From Opitutaceae bacterium (lineage in GTDB: Bacteria > Verrucomicrobiota > Verrucomicrobiia > Opitutales > Opitutaceae): 24,070 bases of DNA. Where the stretch lies: assembly GCA_005787865.1 (NCBI GenBank), contig SXZN01000244.1:1-24070 (forward strand). Direction: 5' to 3'. Within the stretch, counting starts at the first letter, position 1. Every line of letters begins with the position of its first letter. This document shows positions 1-6,999 of this stretch, piece after piece. Under the pieces are notes generated by a model. The model was not told where the DNA came from. It saw nothing but the letters and a program-made list of their open reading frames with translations, and made no database searches. The translations under genes were made by a program, and so were the position numbers.

Positions 1-519
1 ACGGCGGGCGCGGACCAGTTCACCCTCGTAGCGGACATCCACAAAATAATCATCGATCGGCTGGGCGGCTTGGCGGAAGGCAGGATCGCTGGAGCGCACG
101 ACGCGAATCCCCTCCAGCAAGCCCATGGCGCGGTACATCTGCAGGCAGAAATCAGCGACGGTGTCGGCCGCGATGCTTTGGAACGCGCTCACCCAGCGGG
201 CCGCGACGTAGGCGGGCAATTGGCGGGCGGTCTGGTCGCGCCAGGTGGACGGGATTTTTTTCGCGTACAGCGGGGTGAATTTACGCTGAATTTTATTTTG
301 AAACGTGAAATTGAAGGTCAGCGGCGCGTCCGTCTTGCGGTGGCGGAGTGTGGTTTGGGTTTCGTGCGGATCGTGATCGCTGTCATGGTAGAAGAACACC
401 ATTTCGCCCCCGATCTCCGCTTGGAGTTTCCGGGCGGTGGCGAACTTCGCATACAGAAAGCGGCGCGGAAAAAATCCGCAGGGTTGCTGGCCGAAGCAGA
501 TGAGGGGGGCGGCGTTCAT
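1..519 (-). CDS. BshC-like protein, N-terminal 173 residues (runs off the left edge)
   Basis: Reading the reverse strand from ATG at 519 gives 173 codons without a stop to the window edge, so the C-terminus is missing. The start overlaps the stop of the upstream symporter gene as ATGA, which supports both the start and translational coupling. The N-terminus has GQQ (residues 10-12), a hydrophobic stretch with FLYAKF, then FFYHDSDHDPHET (about 46-58). From memory, BshC, the cysteine-adding enzyme of bacillithiol synthesis, has the same order of motifs: GQQ-x-G, PLYTI-like, then DHDxxE. Known BshC proteins carry roughly 80-90 residues before GQQ that are absent here, so this is either a shortened relative or a distinct family. 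The neighbouring PIG-L deacetylase is secreted and so is not an obvious BshB. The reading frame is well supported; the family assignment is moderate. Confidence 0.6.
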   Translation of the reverse strand, partial: MNAAPLICFGQQPCGFFPRRFLYAKFATARKLQAEIGGEMVFFYHDSDHDPHETQTTLRHRKTDAPLTFNFTFQNKIQRKFTPLYAKKIPSTWRDQTARQLPAYVAARWVSAFQSIAADTVADFCLQMYRAMGLLEGIRVVRSSDPAFRQAAQPIDDYFVDVRYEGELVRARR

Positions 520-2222
520 GCGCGAGCGGCGGCGGTGGGGGTGGGGCGCAGAAATTCTAAGCCGAGACTGAAAAGCATGCAGGCGGCGCAGCCAATGAGG
601 TTATACCAGAGGTAGGAAATCGAGAGTGTGTTATAAAGCACGATGACCAGAGTCTGCGCGGCCAAGGCGGCCCAGAAAACGCTCGTGCCGCCGACGCGCG
701 GCAAGAAAAAGGCGACGAGAAACAGGCCGAGCACGACGCCGTAAAAAATGGAGCCGATGATATTAATGGCCTCGATGAGGTTTTCGGAGAAGCCCGCGAA
801 GAGGGCGAAGCTGATGGCGATGACGCCCCAGACGGCCGTGAACCATTTAGCGACCCGCACGTTGCGCGCTTCGTCGTGAGCGGCGAGCGGGCGGAAGTGA
901 CGCCAGAGATCGATGGTGGATGTGGTGGCGAGCGCATTGAGTTCGCTCGCCTTCGAGCCCAGTGCGGCGGCGATCATGACGGCAATCAGCAGACCGATCA
1001 CGCCGTGGGGGAGTTGTTCGAGAATGAAGCCGATGAACACATAGTCGGAGTCCTTGGTCGGCGCTCGCGAGTTGGCGGCCAGCAAGGCGGCTTTAGCTTC
1101 TTGGCGCACGGCTTCGGTGGCGGCGTTGGCCTCGACCATAGCCGTTCGCGCGGCGCGTTCGCCGGCGTCATCACCGGCGGTGCGGACGGCGAGCCAGGTG
1201 TGGATTGTGGACTGTTTGCTCTGGTGCAGCGCAGCGTGTTTAGCCTCGAGGGCGCGCAACGAATCGCCCGCGGGACCGGCGGTCGCGTGCGACCACTCGA
1301 CGCGGTTGTAGAACAGCGGGGCGGGCTGAAATTGATAAAAAACAAAAACCAGTACGCCGAGGAGCAAGATGCCAAATTGCATCGGGATTTTGAGAACCGC
1401 ATTGAACATCAGGCCGAGTCGGCTATCGCGCAACGAGGCCCCGCCGATGTAGCGGGAAACCTGCGATTGATCCGTGCCAAAATAGGAAAGCGAAAGAAAG
1501 AGTCCCCCGAAAATTCCGGTCCAGAACGTGTAACGCTTTGACGGATCGAAGGAGAAGTCGACGGCGGATAACTTGCCCAAGGCTCCGGCCACGTGGGTGG
1601 CTTCGCTGAAGCCCAGGCCGGTGGGCAGACGTGCGAGCAGAATAAAAAATGCGGTAAACATCCCCGCGAAAATAACCCCCATCTGCCATTTTTGGGTCAG
1701 GCTCACGGCGGCGCTGCCGCCCGTGACCGTGTACACGATGACCACGAGGCCCGTGCTGATGATGGTGAGATCAAGTCGCCAGCCCAGCACGCTCGCGAGA
1801 ATGATCGCCGGGGCGTAAATGGTGACGCCCGCGGCGAGACCGCGTTGGAGCAGAAATAAGCTAGCGCCGAGCAAGCGGGTTTTTTGATCAAAGCGTTGGC
1901 CTAAATATTCGTAGGCCGTATAAACGCCCAAGCGGCGATAGATCGGCAGAAAGACCACGCAGATGATGATGAGCGCGAGCGGCAGGCCAAAATAGTTTTG
2001 CACGAAGCCCATGCCATTTTCGAAGCCCTGGCCGGGGATGGAAAGAAAGGTGATCGCACTCGCCTGCGTGGCCATGACCGAAATCCCGATCGTGCCCCAC
2101 CGCGTGGAGCGATTGCCCATTAAATAAGTATCGAGGTGATCGGTGTGCCGCGTGCGCCAAGTCCCGTAGGCGGCGATGCCGATGATCGTGACGAGCAGCA
2201 CGAGCCAATCGAGCGAGTTCAT
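516..2222 (-). CDS. Sodium:solute symporter (SSS family)
   Basis: A 568-residue polytopic membrane protein with about 12-13 hydrophobic segments, typical of the SSS/LeuT-fold sodium-coupled transporters. Family marks include the TM1 region followed by ATQASAITFLSIPGQG (about residues 52-67), KWQMGVIFAG, and TDQSQVSRY (250-258). A polar, alanine- and glutamate-rich insertion of about 85 residues (about 306-391) lies between two membrane segments and looks like a helical or coiled extramembrane domain. The open frame extends upstream to 2303, but ATG at 2222 is chosen because it directly precedes TM1 and overlaps the stop of the preceding small gene as ATGA. Its own stop overlaps the next start in the same way. 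Substrate cannot be read from the sequence; a sugar or amino-sugar derivative released by the PIG-L deacetylase is an inference from context. Confidence 0.9.
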   Translation of the reverse strand: MNSLDWLVLLVTIIGIAAYGTWRTRHTDHLDTYLMGNRSTRWGTIGISVMATQASAITFLSIPGQGFENGMGFVQNYFGLPLALIIICVVFLPIYRRLGVYTAYEYLGQRFDQKTRLLGASLFLLQRGLAAGVTIYAPAIILASVLGWRLDLTIISTGLVVIVYTVTGGSAAVSLTQKWQMGVIFAGMFTAFFILLARLPTGLGFSEATHVAGALGKLSAVDFSFDPSKRYTFWTGIFGGLFLSLSYFGTDQSQVSRYIGGASLRDSRLGLMFNAVLKIPMQFGILLLGVLVFVFYQFQPAPLFYNRVEWSHATAGPAGDSLRALEAKHAALHQSKQSTIHTWLAVRTAGDDAGERAARTAMVEANAATEAVRQEAKAALLAANSRAPTKDSDYVFIGFILEQLPHGVIGLLIAVMIAAALGSKASELNALATTSTIDLWRHFRPLAAHDEARNVRVAKWFTAVWGVIAISFALFAGFSENLIEAINIIGSIFYGVVLGLFLVAFFLPRVGGTSVFWAALAAQTLVIVLYNTLSISYLWYNLIGCAACMLFSLGLEFLRPTPTAAARA

Positions 2223-2386
2223 GCGAAAAAGCGGGCAAACCACACGAGGGCTGACACCACAAAAATAAAACTCAGGAACACGAAAATATAGACCCCCCGC
2301 CACGTGCTAAATCCGGGAACGCCGGGCGCGGCGTCAGGCGCAGCTTTTTCCTCGCGGCCGGAATTGGTCGGGGGCGGAAGAATCAT
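2219..2386 (-). CDS. 55-residue single-span membrane protein between PIG-L and symporter genes
   Basis: This small gene was found by reading the reverse strand between the deacetylase and symporter genes. ATG at 2386 overlaps the upstream TGA (2385-2383) as ATGA, and its own TGA (2221-2219) overlaps the symporter ATG at 2222 in the same way. The product has a polar, proline- and charge-rich N-terminus of about 30 residues and one hydrophobic span, about residues 32-52 (VYIFVFLSFIFVVSALVWF), ending ARFFA. This suggests an Nin/Cout single-pass membrane peptide, though topology is inferred. No family is recognised. The precise double overlap is strong evidence that it is a real gene; it could be a symporter subunit, an assembly factor, or mainly a coupling device. 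Confidence 0.75.
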   Translation of the reverse strand: MILPPPTNSGREEKAAPDAAPGVPGFSTWRGVYIFVFLSFIFVVSALVWFARFFA

Positions 2387-4932
2387 TGCTTGAGTGAGAC
2401 CAGATTGGCGAAAAGACGATACGCGCCGGGCACGCCGGCGGGGAGTTGGCGGAAAAAGGCCAACGACGTGTAAACAAAATAGCCCTGGCCGTAGGGAGCG
2501 ACCAGTATGCTGCTGGTGAGCGGGGCCGCACCCGGATCGTGCATGGCGAGTAAGGCGGTGAATTTGGCCTCATCCCAAGTGCTGGGAAAATAGGCGCCCC
2601 GTTCTTGGACCCAGCCGGTAAAATCGGCCGGACCCAGGCGGTTGGGCGTAGTTAACGCGGGGTGATTGGGCGCGAGAAAAGTCACGACGGCATTCTCATC
2701 CGTCACGCGAAAGCTCGGCGCATCACCCATGATCGAGAGCGCATACGGCGCGAGGGTCGGTGTCTTTAGACCATTGGGGCGGTTGTATTGTGCGATCACG
2801 GTGCCACCCGCTTTACTGTAGGCGAAGAGTCCGCTGAGGTGCGCCGCCAGATCGGTGCGCTCGTTGAAGGCCCGCACGCCGATCACGACGGCGTCGAGAT
2901 CGTGCAATTTTTCCAGCGTAAGATCAGCGCCCGTTAAGAGAGTTACGGCGTAGCCCATTTGCTGCAGAGCTGCGCTGGTGTTGTCACCGGCGCCCGGCAG
3001 GTAGCCTACTTTGCGGCCACGAATGGCGAGATCGAGCGCGACGACTTGGAGGCGGGCGGTGGGTTGCAGCAGGAGCACGGGGAGATGCGGATAGCGGATG
3101 GCGATCCGCTGCTGGTCGTAGGTCAGACCATCCAGATCAGCGACCGCTCGGATACTCGCGGTCGCGGGGTGCGCTGGCGCCGTGAGGGTGAACGTGAGTT
3201 GGATATTATCCCCCGCGTTTTTGAGGTGAAACGAGTGGGTGGCCGGCGCGGCTTGCCAGCCGGCGGGTAATTCCAGCCGCAACGTCCCCGCCGTGTTGGC
3301 GCGGGCGGCGGTGACCTCGATCACCGTAGGCTGGCGGGAGTTGGGGGCCAACAATGCCACTTCGTCGGCAAACGCGAGCGCGACGGGGGCGACAACCGCG
3401 AGGGGCCGGCGGGCTTGCGCGGCGGAGGCGGGCGCAACGATTTGGATCGGCTCGTCGCTCACGCTCAAAGTCTGGCCCGCAATTTCAAAAACAAATTCGA
3501 CGGGGAAGGCCGGTGGGTTAACCGGGCGCCCGATGAGCTCAGCGTCGTCGACCACGCTCATGCCGGCGGTGCCCTCCGCGCGCAGCCAATACGGCTGACT
3601 CGGTGGGGTTGATTTCGGTAGGGTGGGCTGGGCTTCGCGGGTGAGCGTTGCGCCAACGGCAAGCGTGGTGCCAACCGCGAGCTCCGTGTTGAGCGAGGGG
3701 TAACGAATCGAGACCCAGCGCACGGTAGCTCCACCGGAGCGCAGCGTGGCGCGGTGGGCTAGCGCGAGGATTTCGCCCGGAGTGACCTCGGCTTGGGGAC
3801 TGATGGTTTCAATGACGAGGCCGAGGCACGCTTGTAAAAGATGATCGAGCTGCGTGCGTTTGGCGGTGAGGACGGGGTCAGCTGGCCACGCGGCCAGACG
3901 TTCGCGTAGGGTCAGCAATGCCGCGACGCTCGCCGTTGGATCGGCCGGATTAAAATCAGCGATCGTGGTGTCGATGAGCGTGCCCACGGCCGCGCCACCG
4001 GGGTAACGGCTCCAGCTGACATCGACGCCGTCGAGGAGGTCGGTCGCGGCCCGATCGCCCGCCAGCAACTCGAAGGTTTCGAGGCGTGAGCTCCTAACCT
4101 GAGCCGTGGCCAAGCTGCCAAAGCCTTGGGTGATGTGCATGGCGCGGCTGCGATTGGCGATCGCGCCGAAGGCTTCGCCGGACCCGGGATCGGTGCCCGC
4201 GACTTCGAGCTTGAGGGCCTTCGCATAAAGAGGGGAGTTGGCGTTCAGCTGGGAGTTATAAGGGGTGTTGTTGTGGAGAATGCGTTTGGGCTGCCATGGG
4301 GTGAGGCCGCTTGAAGGGGCGAGTTGCTCGGGGAAGGCGGTGGGATCGCCGGCCAGCTTGAACGCCTCGAGGGCCAGCACGCTCGAGGCGGTGTGGTGAC
4401 CATGGGTGCTGCTGGGGGTGGGCGAAAATCGGGTGATGACGACGTCGGGCCGAAATTGGCGGATAACGCGCACGACATCCGCCAACACTTGTTGGCGGTC
4501 CCAGATGCGCAGGGTTTCGTTGACGTCTTTGGAGTAGCCGAAATCGAGGGCCCGCGTAAAAAATTGGTGGCCGCCGTCAAGTTGCCGAGCGGCGAGGAGT
4601 TCCCACGTACGCGCGAGGCCGAGTTTCTCGCCGAACTCGGGGCCGCTCTCGTTTTGACCGCCGTCACCCCGCGTCAGGGAGAGGTAGCCCGTGCGGTAGC
4701 CGCGACCCCGCGCTAGATAAGTAATGAGCTGGGTGTTTTCGTCATCGGGATGCGCGGCGACATAGAGGACGGACCCCAGTTCGCGGAAGGCGCGCAGCTC
4801 TTGTAGGATCGGGGTCGCGAGTCGGTTGGTCGCTGTGGCCGGCGGGCGCGGATCGGCGGCGATCGCGCCACCAGCGCTGCAGGCCAAAGCGAATGCGAGT
4901 GCAGGCAGGAACGGAAGACGGCGGAAGTTCAC
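2383..4932 (-). CDS. Secreted PIG-L family deacetylase with C-terminal GATase-like domain
   Basis: A predicted exported zinc de-N-acetylase of the PIG-L/LmbE family. With the GTG start at 4932 it has 849 residues and begins with a signal peptide (NFRRLPFLPALAFALA...GAIA, probable cleavage before ADP). A TTG start at 4971 would add 13 residues that fit a signal peptide less well; neither has a Shine-Dalgarno sequence. The PIG-L domain (about 45-190) shows the zinc and catalytic motif AHPDDE (60-65), RGDGGQN (88-94) and HGHH (177-180). The middle looks like beta-sandwich material, and the last 210 or so residues (GRKVGYLPGAGD, AVVIGVRAF, GGTVIAQYN) resemble a class I glutamine-amidotransferase/ThuA-like fold. 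It probably removes acyl groups from a sugar or glycan outside the cytoplasm. The substrate is unknown. It heads the ATGA-linked cassette and lies about 80 bases after the DUF2911 gene. Confidence 0.88.
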   Translation of the reverse strand: MNFRRLPFLPALAFALACSAGGAIAADPRPPATATNRLATPILQELRAFRELGSVLYVAAHPDDENTQLITYLARGRGYRTGYLSLTRGDGGQNESGPEFGEKLGLARTWELLAARQLDGGHQFFTRALDFGYSKDVNETLRIWDRQQVLADVVRVIRQFRPDVVITRFSPTPSSTHGHHTASSVLALEAFKLAGDPTAFPEQLAPSSGLTPWQPKRILHNNTPYNSQLNANSPLYAKALKLEVAGTDPGSGEAFGAIANRSRAMHITQGFGSLATAQVRSSRLETFELLAGDRAATDLLDGVDVSWSRYPGGAAVGTLIDTTIADFNPADPTASVAALLTLRERLAAWPADPVLTAKRTQLDHLLQACLGLVIETISPQAEVTPGEILALAHRATLRSGGATVRWVSIRYPSLNTELAVGTTLAVGATLTREAQPTLPKSTPPSQPYWLRAEGTAGMSVVDDAELIGRPVNPPAFPVEFVFEIAGQTLSVSDEPIQIVAPASAAQARRPLAVVAPVALAFADEVALLAPNSRQPTVIEVTAARANTAGTLRLELPAGWQAAPATHSFHLKNAGDNIQLTFTLTAPAHPATASIRAVADLDGLTYDQQRIAIRYPHLPVLLLQPTARLQVVALDLAIRGRKVGYLPGAGDNTSAALQQMGYAVTLLTGADLTLEKLHDLDAVVIGVRAFNERTDLAAHLSGLFAYSKAGGTVIAQYNRPNGLKTPTLAPYALSIMGDAPSFRVTDENAVVTFLAPNHPALTTPNRLGPADFTGWVQERGAYFPSTWDEAKFTALLAMHDPGAAPLTSSILVAPYGQGYFVYTSLAFFRQLPAGVPGAYRLFANLVSLKQ

Positions 4933-5013
4933 GAGGTGGGAGCTAAAATTAAAAGCGAGCCCCTGACGCAAAGATCGGGGCCCACTCGTTGAGGAAGGGA
5001 GATGCGGTTGGGG

Positions 5014-5889
5014 TTACTTGAGCGAGGCAATCAAGTCCTGGTTTAGTTTGGCGTATTCCTCACCGATCGAATTCTTGGCCTTGAGGGCGGCCTCAAGGGA
5101 AGCTTGGGCGGCGGCCAGCGCACCGACCTTGTCGCCGGCGGCGGCTAGGATTTTGGCCTTACGATAAACCAAGTAAAAGGTGGCCGGTTGCTTGGCGATG
5201 GCCGCATCCATCCAAGCGGCGGCTTTCGTGAGATCTAAGCCGTGGTCAAGGTAGAACATTGCCGCGTTCACGTAAGGCTTTTTGGGTTCCGCCGATGCCA
5301 TCACGGCTTCGATCTGGGGCACGAGCGAGGTGACGACATCCACCGTGATCTTAATCGGCACCACGGTCTGCGCCCAAATTAAATTGAGCGTGGCGGATTC
5401 GTCGCGGAGCGAGGCGAATTCGATCGTGAGAGATTCCACGGGGGAACTGAGAGCGGCTGGAATAACTTTGACGCGGGCGACATCGTTCGCCAAATTATAT
5501 TTGTAGGAACCCCACTGGGAGGAATCTTGGTGAATGATCACGGTCCACTCTTGCAGGCCGGGAATAGTGAAGAGCTCATAGTGGCCAGCGGGAATCGTGG
5601 CGCCGCCGAAGTTAACGGCGGTCGAGAACTTGATCTTCGTCGCTGAGTTTGCCCCGGTGCGCCAGACTTCACCCAAAGGCACCAGCTGGCCGAAGGCTTG
5701 GCGGCCCTTGAGGCTGGGCCGAGAGTAATTGATTTCAATATCGGTGAGGCCAACGCGTTGCTTGATCGTTGCCGCCGGACTGGCCGCTGGAAATTCCAAG
5801 CTGGGCGCCGGCGTCTGGGCGTGGCTGGAGGCAATCGCTAGCCAGGCGGTGGCCATAACGACGAGGGATTTAATTTTTTGGGTGAGCAT
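5014..5889 (-). CDS. Secreted DUF2911 domain protein with TPR-like C-terminus
   Basis: A 291-residue protein of unknown function. The frame is open to 6018, but ATG at 5889 is chosen because it starts a clear signal peptide (MLTQKIKSLVVMATAWLAIASSHAQ). The DUF2911 region follows: VGLTDIEINYSRPSLKGRQ, GEVWRTGANSATKIKFS and PAGHYELFTIPG are typical of that family, which is common in Bacteroidota and Verrucomicrobiota. The last 90 or so residues are alanine-rich helical repeats (YVNAAMFYLDHG, AAAWMDAAIA, LAAAGDKVGALAAAQASLEAAL) resembling TPR units. No terminator is seen before the PIG-L gene, so the two could share a transcript. A role in the cell envelope or periplasm is inferred only from the signal peptide. 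Confidence 0.85.
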   Translation of the reverse strand: MLTQKIKSLVVMATAWLAIASSHAQTPAPSLEFPAASPAATIKQRVGLTDIEINYSRPSLKGRQAFGQLVPLGEVWRTGANSATKIKFSTAVNFGGATIPAGHYELFTIPGLQEWTVIIHQDSSQWGSYKYNLANDVARVKVIPAALSSPVESLTIEFASLRDESATLNLIWAQTVVPIKITVDVVTSLVPQIEAVMASAEPKKPYVNAAMFYLDHGLDLTKAAAWMDAAIAKQPATFYLVYRKAKILAAAGDKVGALAAAQASLEAALKAKNSIGEEYAKLNQDLIASLK

Positions 5890-6241
5890 AGGGTGGGGGG
5901 AATTAATAGAATAAAGTAATCGACCGAGCGGCGACCAGCGAAGAGTGCCGCGGGAGTATCTTCTTACCCATCGGGATAAGCCGCGCGATCGCGGCATAGG
6001 GCAAAATGTCTGAGGCATGTTTTAGCGGGGGTACCAATTGCCATCCAGCAAAAGTAATCGGCTGGGGGTGAAAGTAAAATCAGGACTGGCGGTAAACGGA
6101 TGGGATTTTTTCGGCTGCTTGGCCTGAGGCGGGCTCGCTTGGTGGTCAGGGGTAGCCTGGCCTCGTCCTATGAGTCCGATTGGGCTAGATGCAAAAAAGG
6201 CCGCTCGCAAGCGGCCTTTGATCAAAGCACTGAGCCTAATA
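5890..6241. other. Intergenic region between Dabb and DUF2911 genes
   Basis: About 350 bases without a convincing gene. It holds the Dabb-gene terminator (6193-6219). It also has a short hairpin with 6-bp GC arms at 5980-5995 (GCCGCG/CGCGGC) that lacks a T-tract and lies in the probable leader of the DUF2911 gene. A DUF2911 promoter should lie in this region, but I cannot point to convincing -35 and -10 boxes. Confidence 0.6.
6193..6219 (-). terminator. Rho-independent terminator of the Dabb gene
   Basis: A perfect 10-bp stem (AAAGGCCGCT, 6196-6205, with AGCGGCCTTT, 6210-6219) and a 4-base loop. On the minus strand it is followed by a run of Ts (complement of the A run beginning at 6193). 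It lies 22 bases past the Dabb stop, in the right orientation, and separates that gene from DUF2911. Confidence 0.88.
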
Positions 6242-6610
6242 TCAGTTAGTGATATCGTGCGTGTTGCTGTTGCCGCGAATGGGCATGTAGGTCTTGTACC
6301 ACTCTTTCTGGGCGGCGCTGCCAGCGTAGGCCTTGAGGGCGGCCTCATCGGCAAACTCCATTACGAAAACAGCTGACCATTTACCCTGAACCTTGATGGC
6401 CTTGGTCCAGACATGGGTAATCCCCGCGTTGGCCGCGGGCAGGGCTTGGACGCCGTCCAAGGCCGCCTTGATCTGTTCCGGAGTGGCCTCGGCCTTCCAA
6501 TTGACGGAGACGACATGAATCACGGATTTTGGCGCGGTCTCAGCGAAAGCCGCAGTGGCGCCGAGGGTCAGCAAGCTGGCGGTGAGGAGGGAGGTGAGGA
6601 GCTTTTTCAT
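6242..6610 (-). CDS. Secreted Dabb (stress-responsive alpha/beta-barrel) domain protein
   Basis: A 122-residue protein. The start is ATG at 6610, where a textbook signal peptide begins (MKKLLTSLLTASLLTLGATAAFAE); the upstream in-frame extension to 6709 has no such logic. The mature part matches the Dabb ferredoxin-like dimeric barrel: VIHVVSVNWKAEATPEQIKAAL, GITHVWTKA, WSAVFVMEFADEAALKAYAGSAAQKEW. Dabb proteins are usually small cytoplasmic dimers of unclear function, some of them enzymes, so a signal peptide on this one is notable. It is monocistronic, with a terminator directly downstream and the divergent rhamnose operon upstream. Its biochemical role cannot be deduced. Confidence 0.85.
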   Translation of the reverse strand: MKKLLTSLLTASLLTLGATAAFAETAPKSVIHVVSVNWKAEATPEQIKAALDGVQALPAANAGITHVWTKAIKVQGKWSAVFVMEFADEAALKAYAGSAAQKEWYKTYMPIRGNSNTHDITN

Positions 6611-6723
6611 GATGCGATATTTAAGGGGGATGAACGGGGAGGTTAAGCGAGTCGCTACAAGCAACCCGCCGATTACATAACAATCAGTAACCGTTTGCTT
6701 AAAAGTCAACTGGGGGAAAAGTC

Positions 6724-6757
6724 AGAGGTGAGAGGTGAGGGGTTAGAGGTGAGAGGT
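6724..6757. repeat. Purine-rich 13-bp direct repeat, two exact copies
   Basis: AGAGGTGAGAGGT occurs at 6724-6736 and again at 6745-6757, a period of 21 bases. It lies in the intergenic region between the divergent Dabb and DeoR genes and runs into the longer tandem repeat at 6745-6830. Function unknown. Confidence 0.8.
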
Positions 6758-6830
6758 CGCACCGTTGTTGATTACTATCAACTAGAGCTCAGAGGTCTGC
6801 GGTCGGCACCGTTGTTGACTGCTATCAACT
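6745..6830. repeat. Imperfect tandem repeat of 39-40 bp, each copy with a small dyad
   Basis: Two copies, 6745-6783 and 6791-6830, share AGAGGT at the left and a nearly identical 25-bp right part (6759-6783 and 6806-6830, two differences). Within each copy lies GTTGAT-N4-ATCAAC (6767-6782, perfect) or GTTGAC-N4-ATCAAC (6814-6829, one mismatch). They are separated by 7 bases. They could be paired binding sites or copies of a dispersed intergenic element. The stretch 6611-6999 contains no gene. Confidence 0.8.
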
Positions 6831-6951
6831 CGGTGTTCGTCCTCAGTTCTCGCCATGGGGCGAAACAGAGGCGAAAGGTCAGAGGGTCGATCCGGATCTC
6901 AGTTTAACGATTTTCTACTTTCCCACGTTTCATCTTTTCCTTCCCTGGCTT

Positions 6952-6985
6952 GATTTTATATGATTGACCCCAATCATATAAAATC
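6952..6985 (+). promoter_or_regulatory. Perfect 15-bp inverted repeat before the DeoR gene (candidate operator)
   Basis: GATTTTATATGATTG (6952-6966), a 4-base spacer ACCC, and its exact reverse complement (6971-6985). It is AT-rich against its surroundings and ends 14 bases before the regulator's ATG. The right arm includes TATAAAAT (6977-6984), which could serve as a -10 element and would give a very short leader. The position suits an autoregulatory operator for the DeoR protein; that role is inferred. Confidence 0.7.
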
Positions 6986-6999
6986 CTTCCGTCATAGTC

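Noticed and set aside
70..615. 181-residue plus-strand frame at the left edge
   Set aside because: Antisense to the coupled minus-strand BshC-like and symporter genes, low-complexity composition, no recognisable domain.
5980..5995. GC-rich hairpin before DUF2911 as a terminator
   Set aside because: Only 6-bp arms and no T-tract on either strand.
6022..6354. 110-residue minus-strand frame overlapping the Dabb gene
   Set aside because: It runs through the Dabb coding sequence in another frame and across its terminator; the non-overlapping tail has no start codon of its own.
6724..6830. Possible CRISPR array
   Set aside because: Only two copies of each repeat, imperfect, spacing of 7-8 bases instead of spacer-length unique sequence, and no cas gene nearby.
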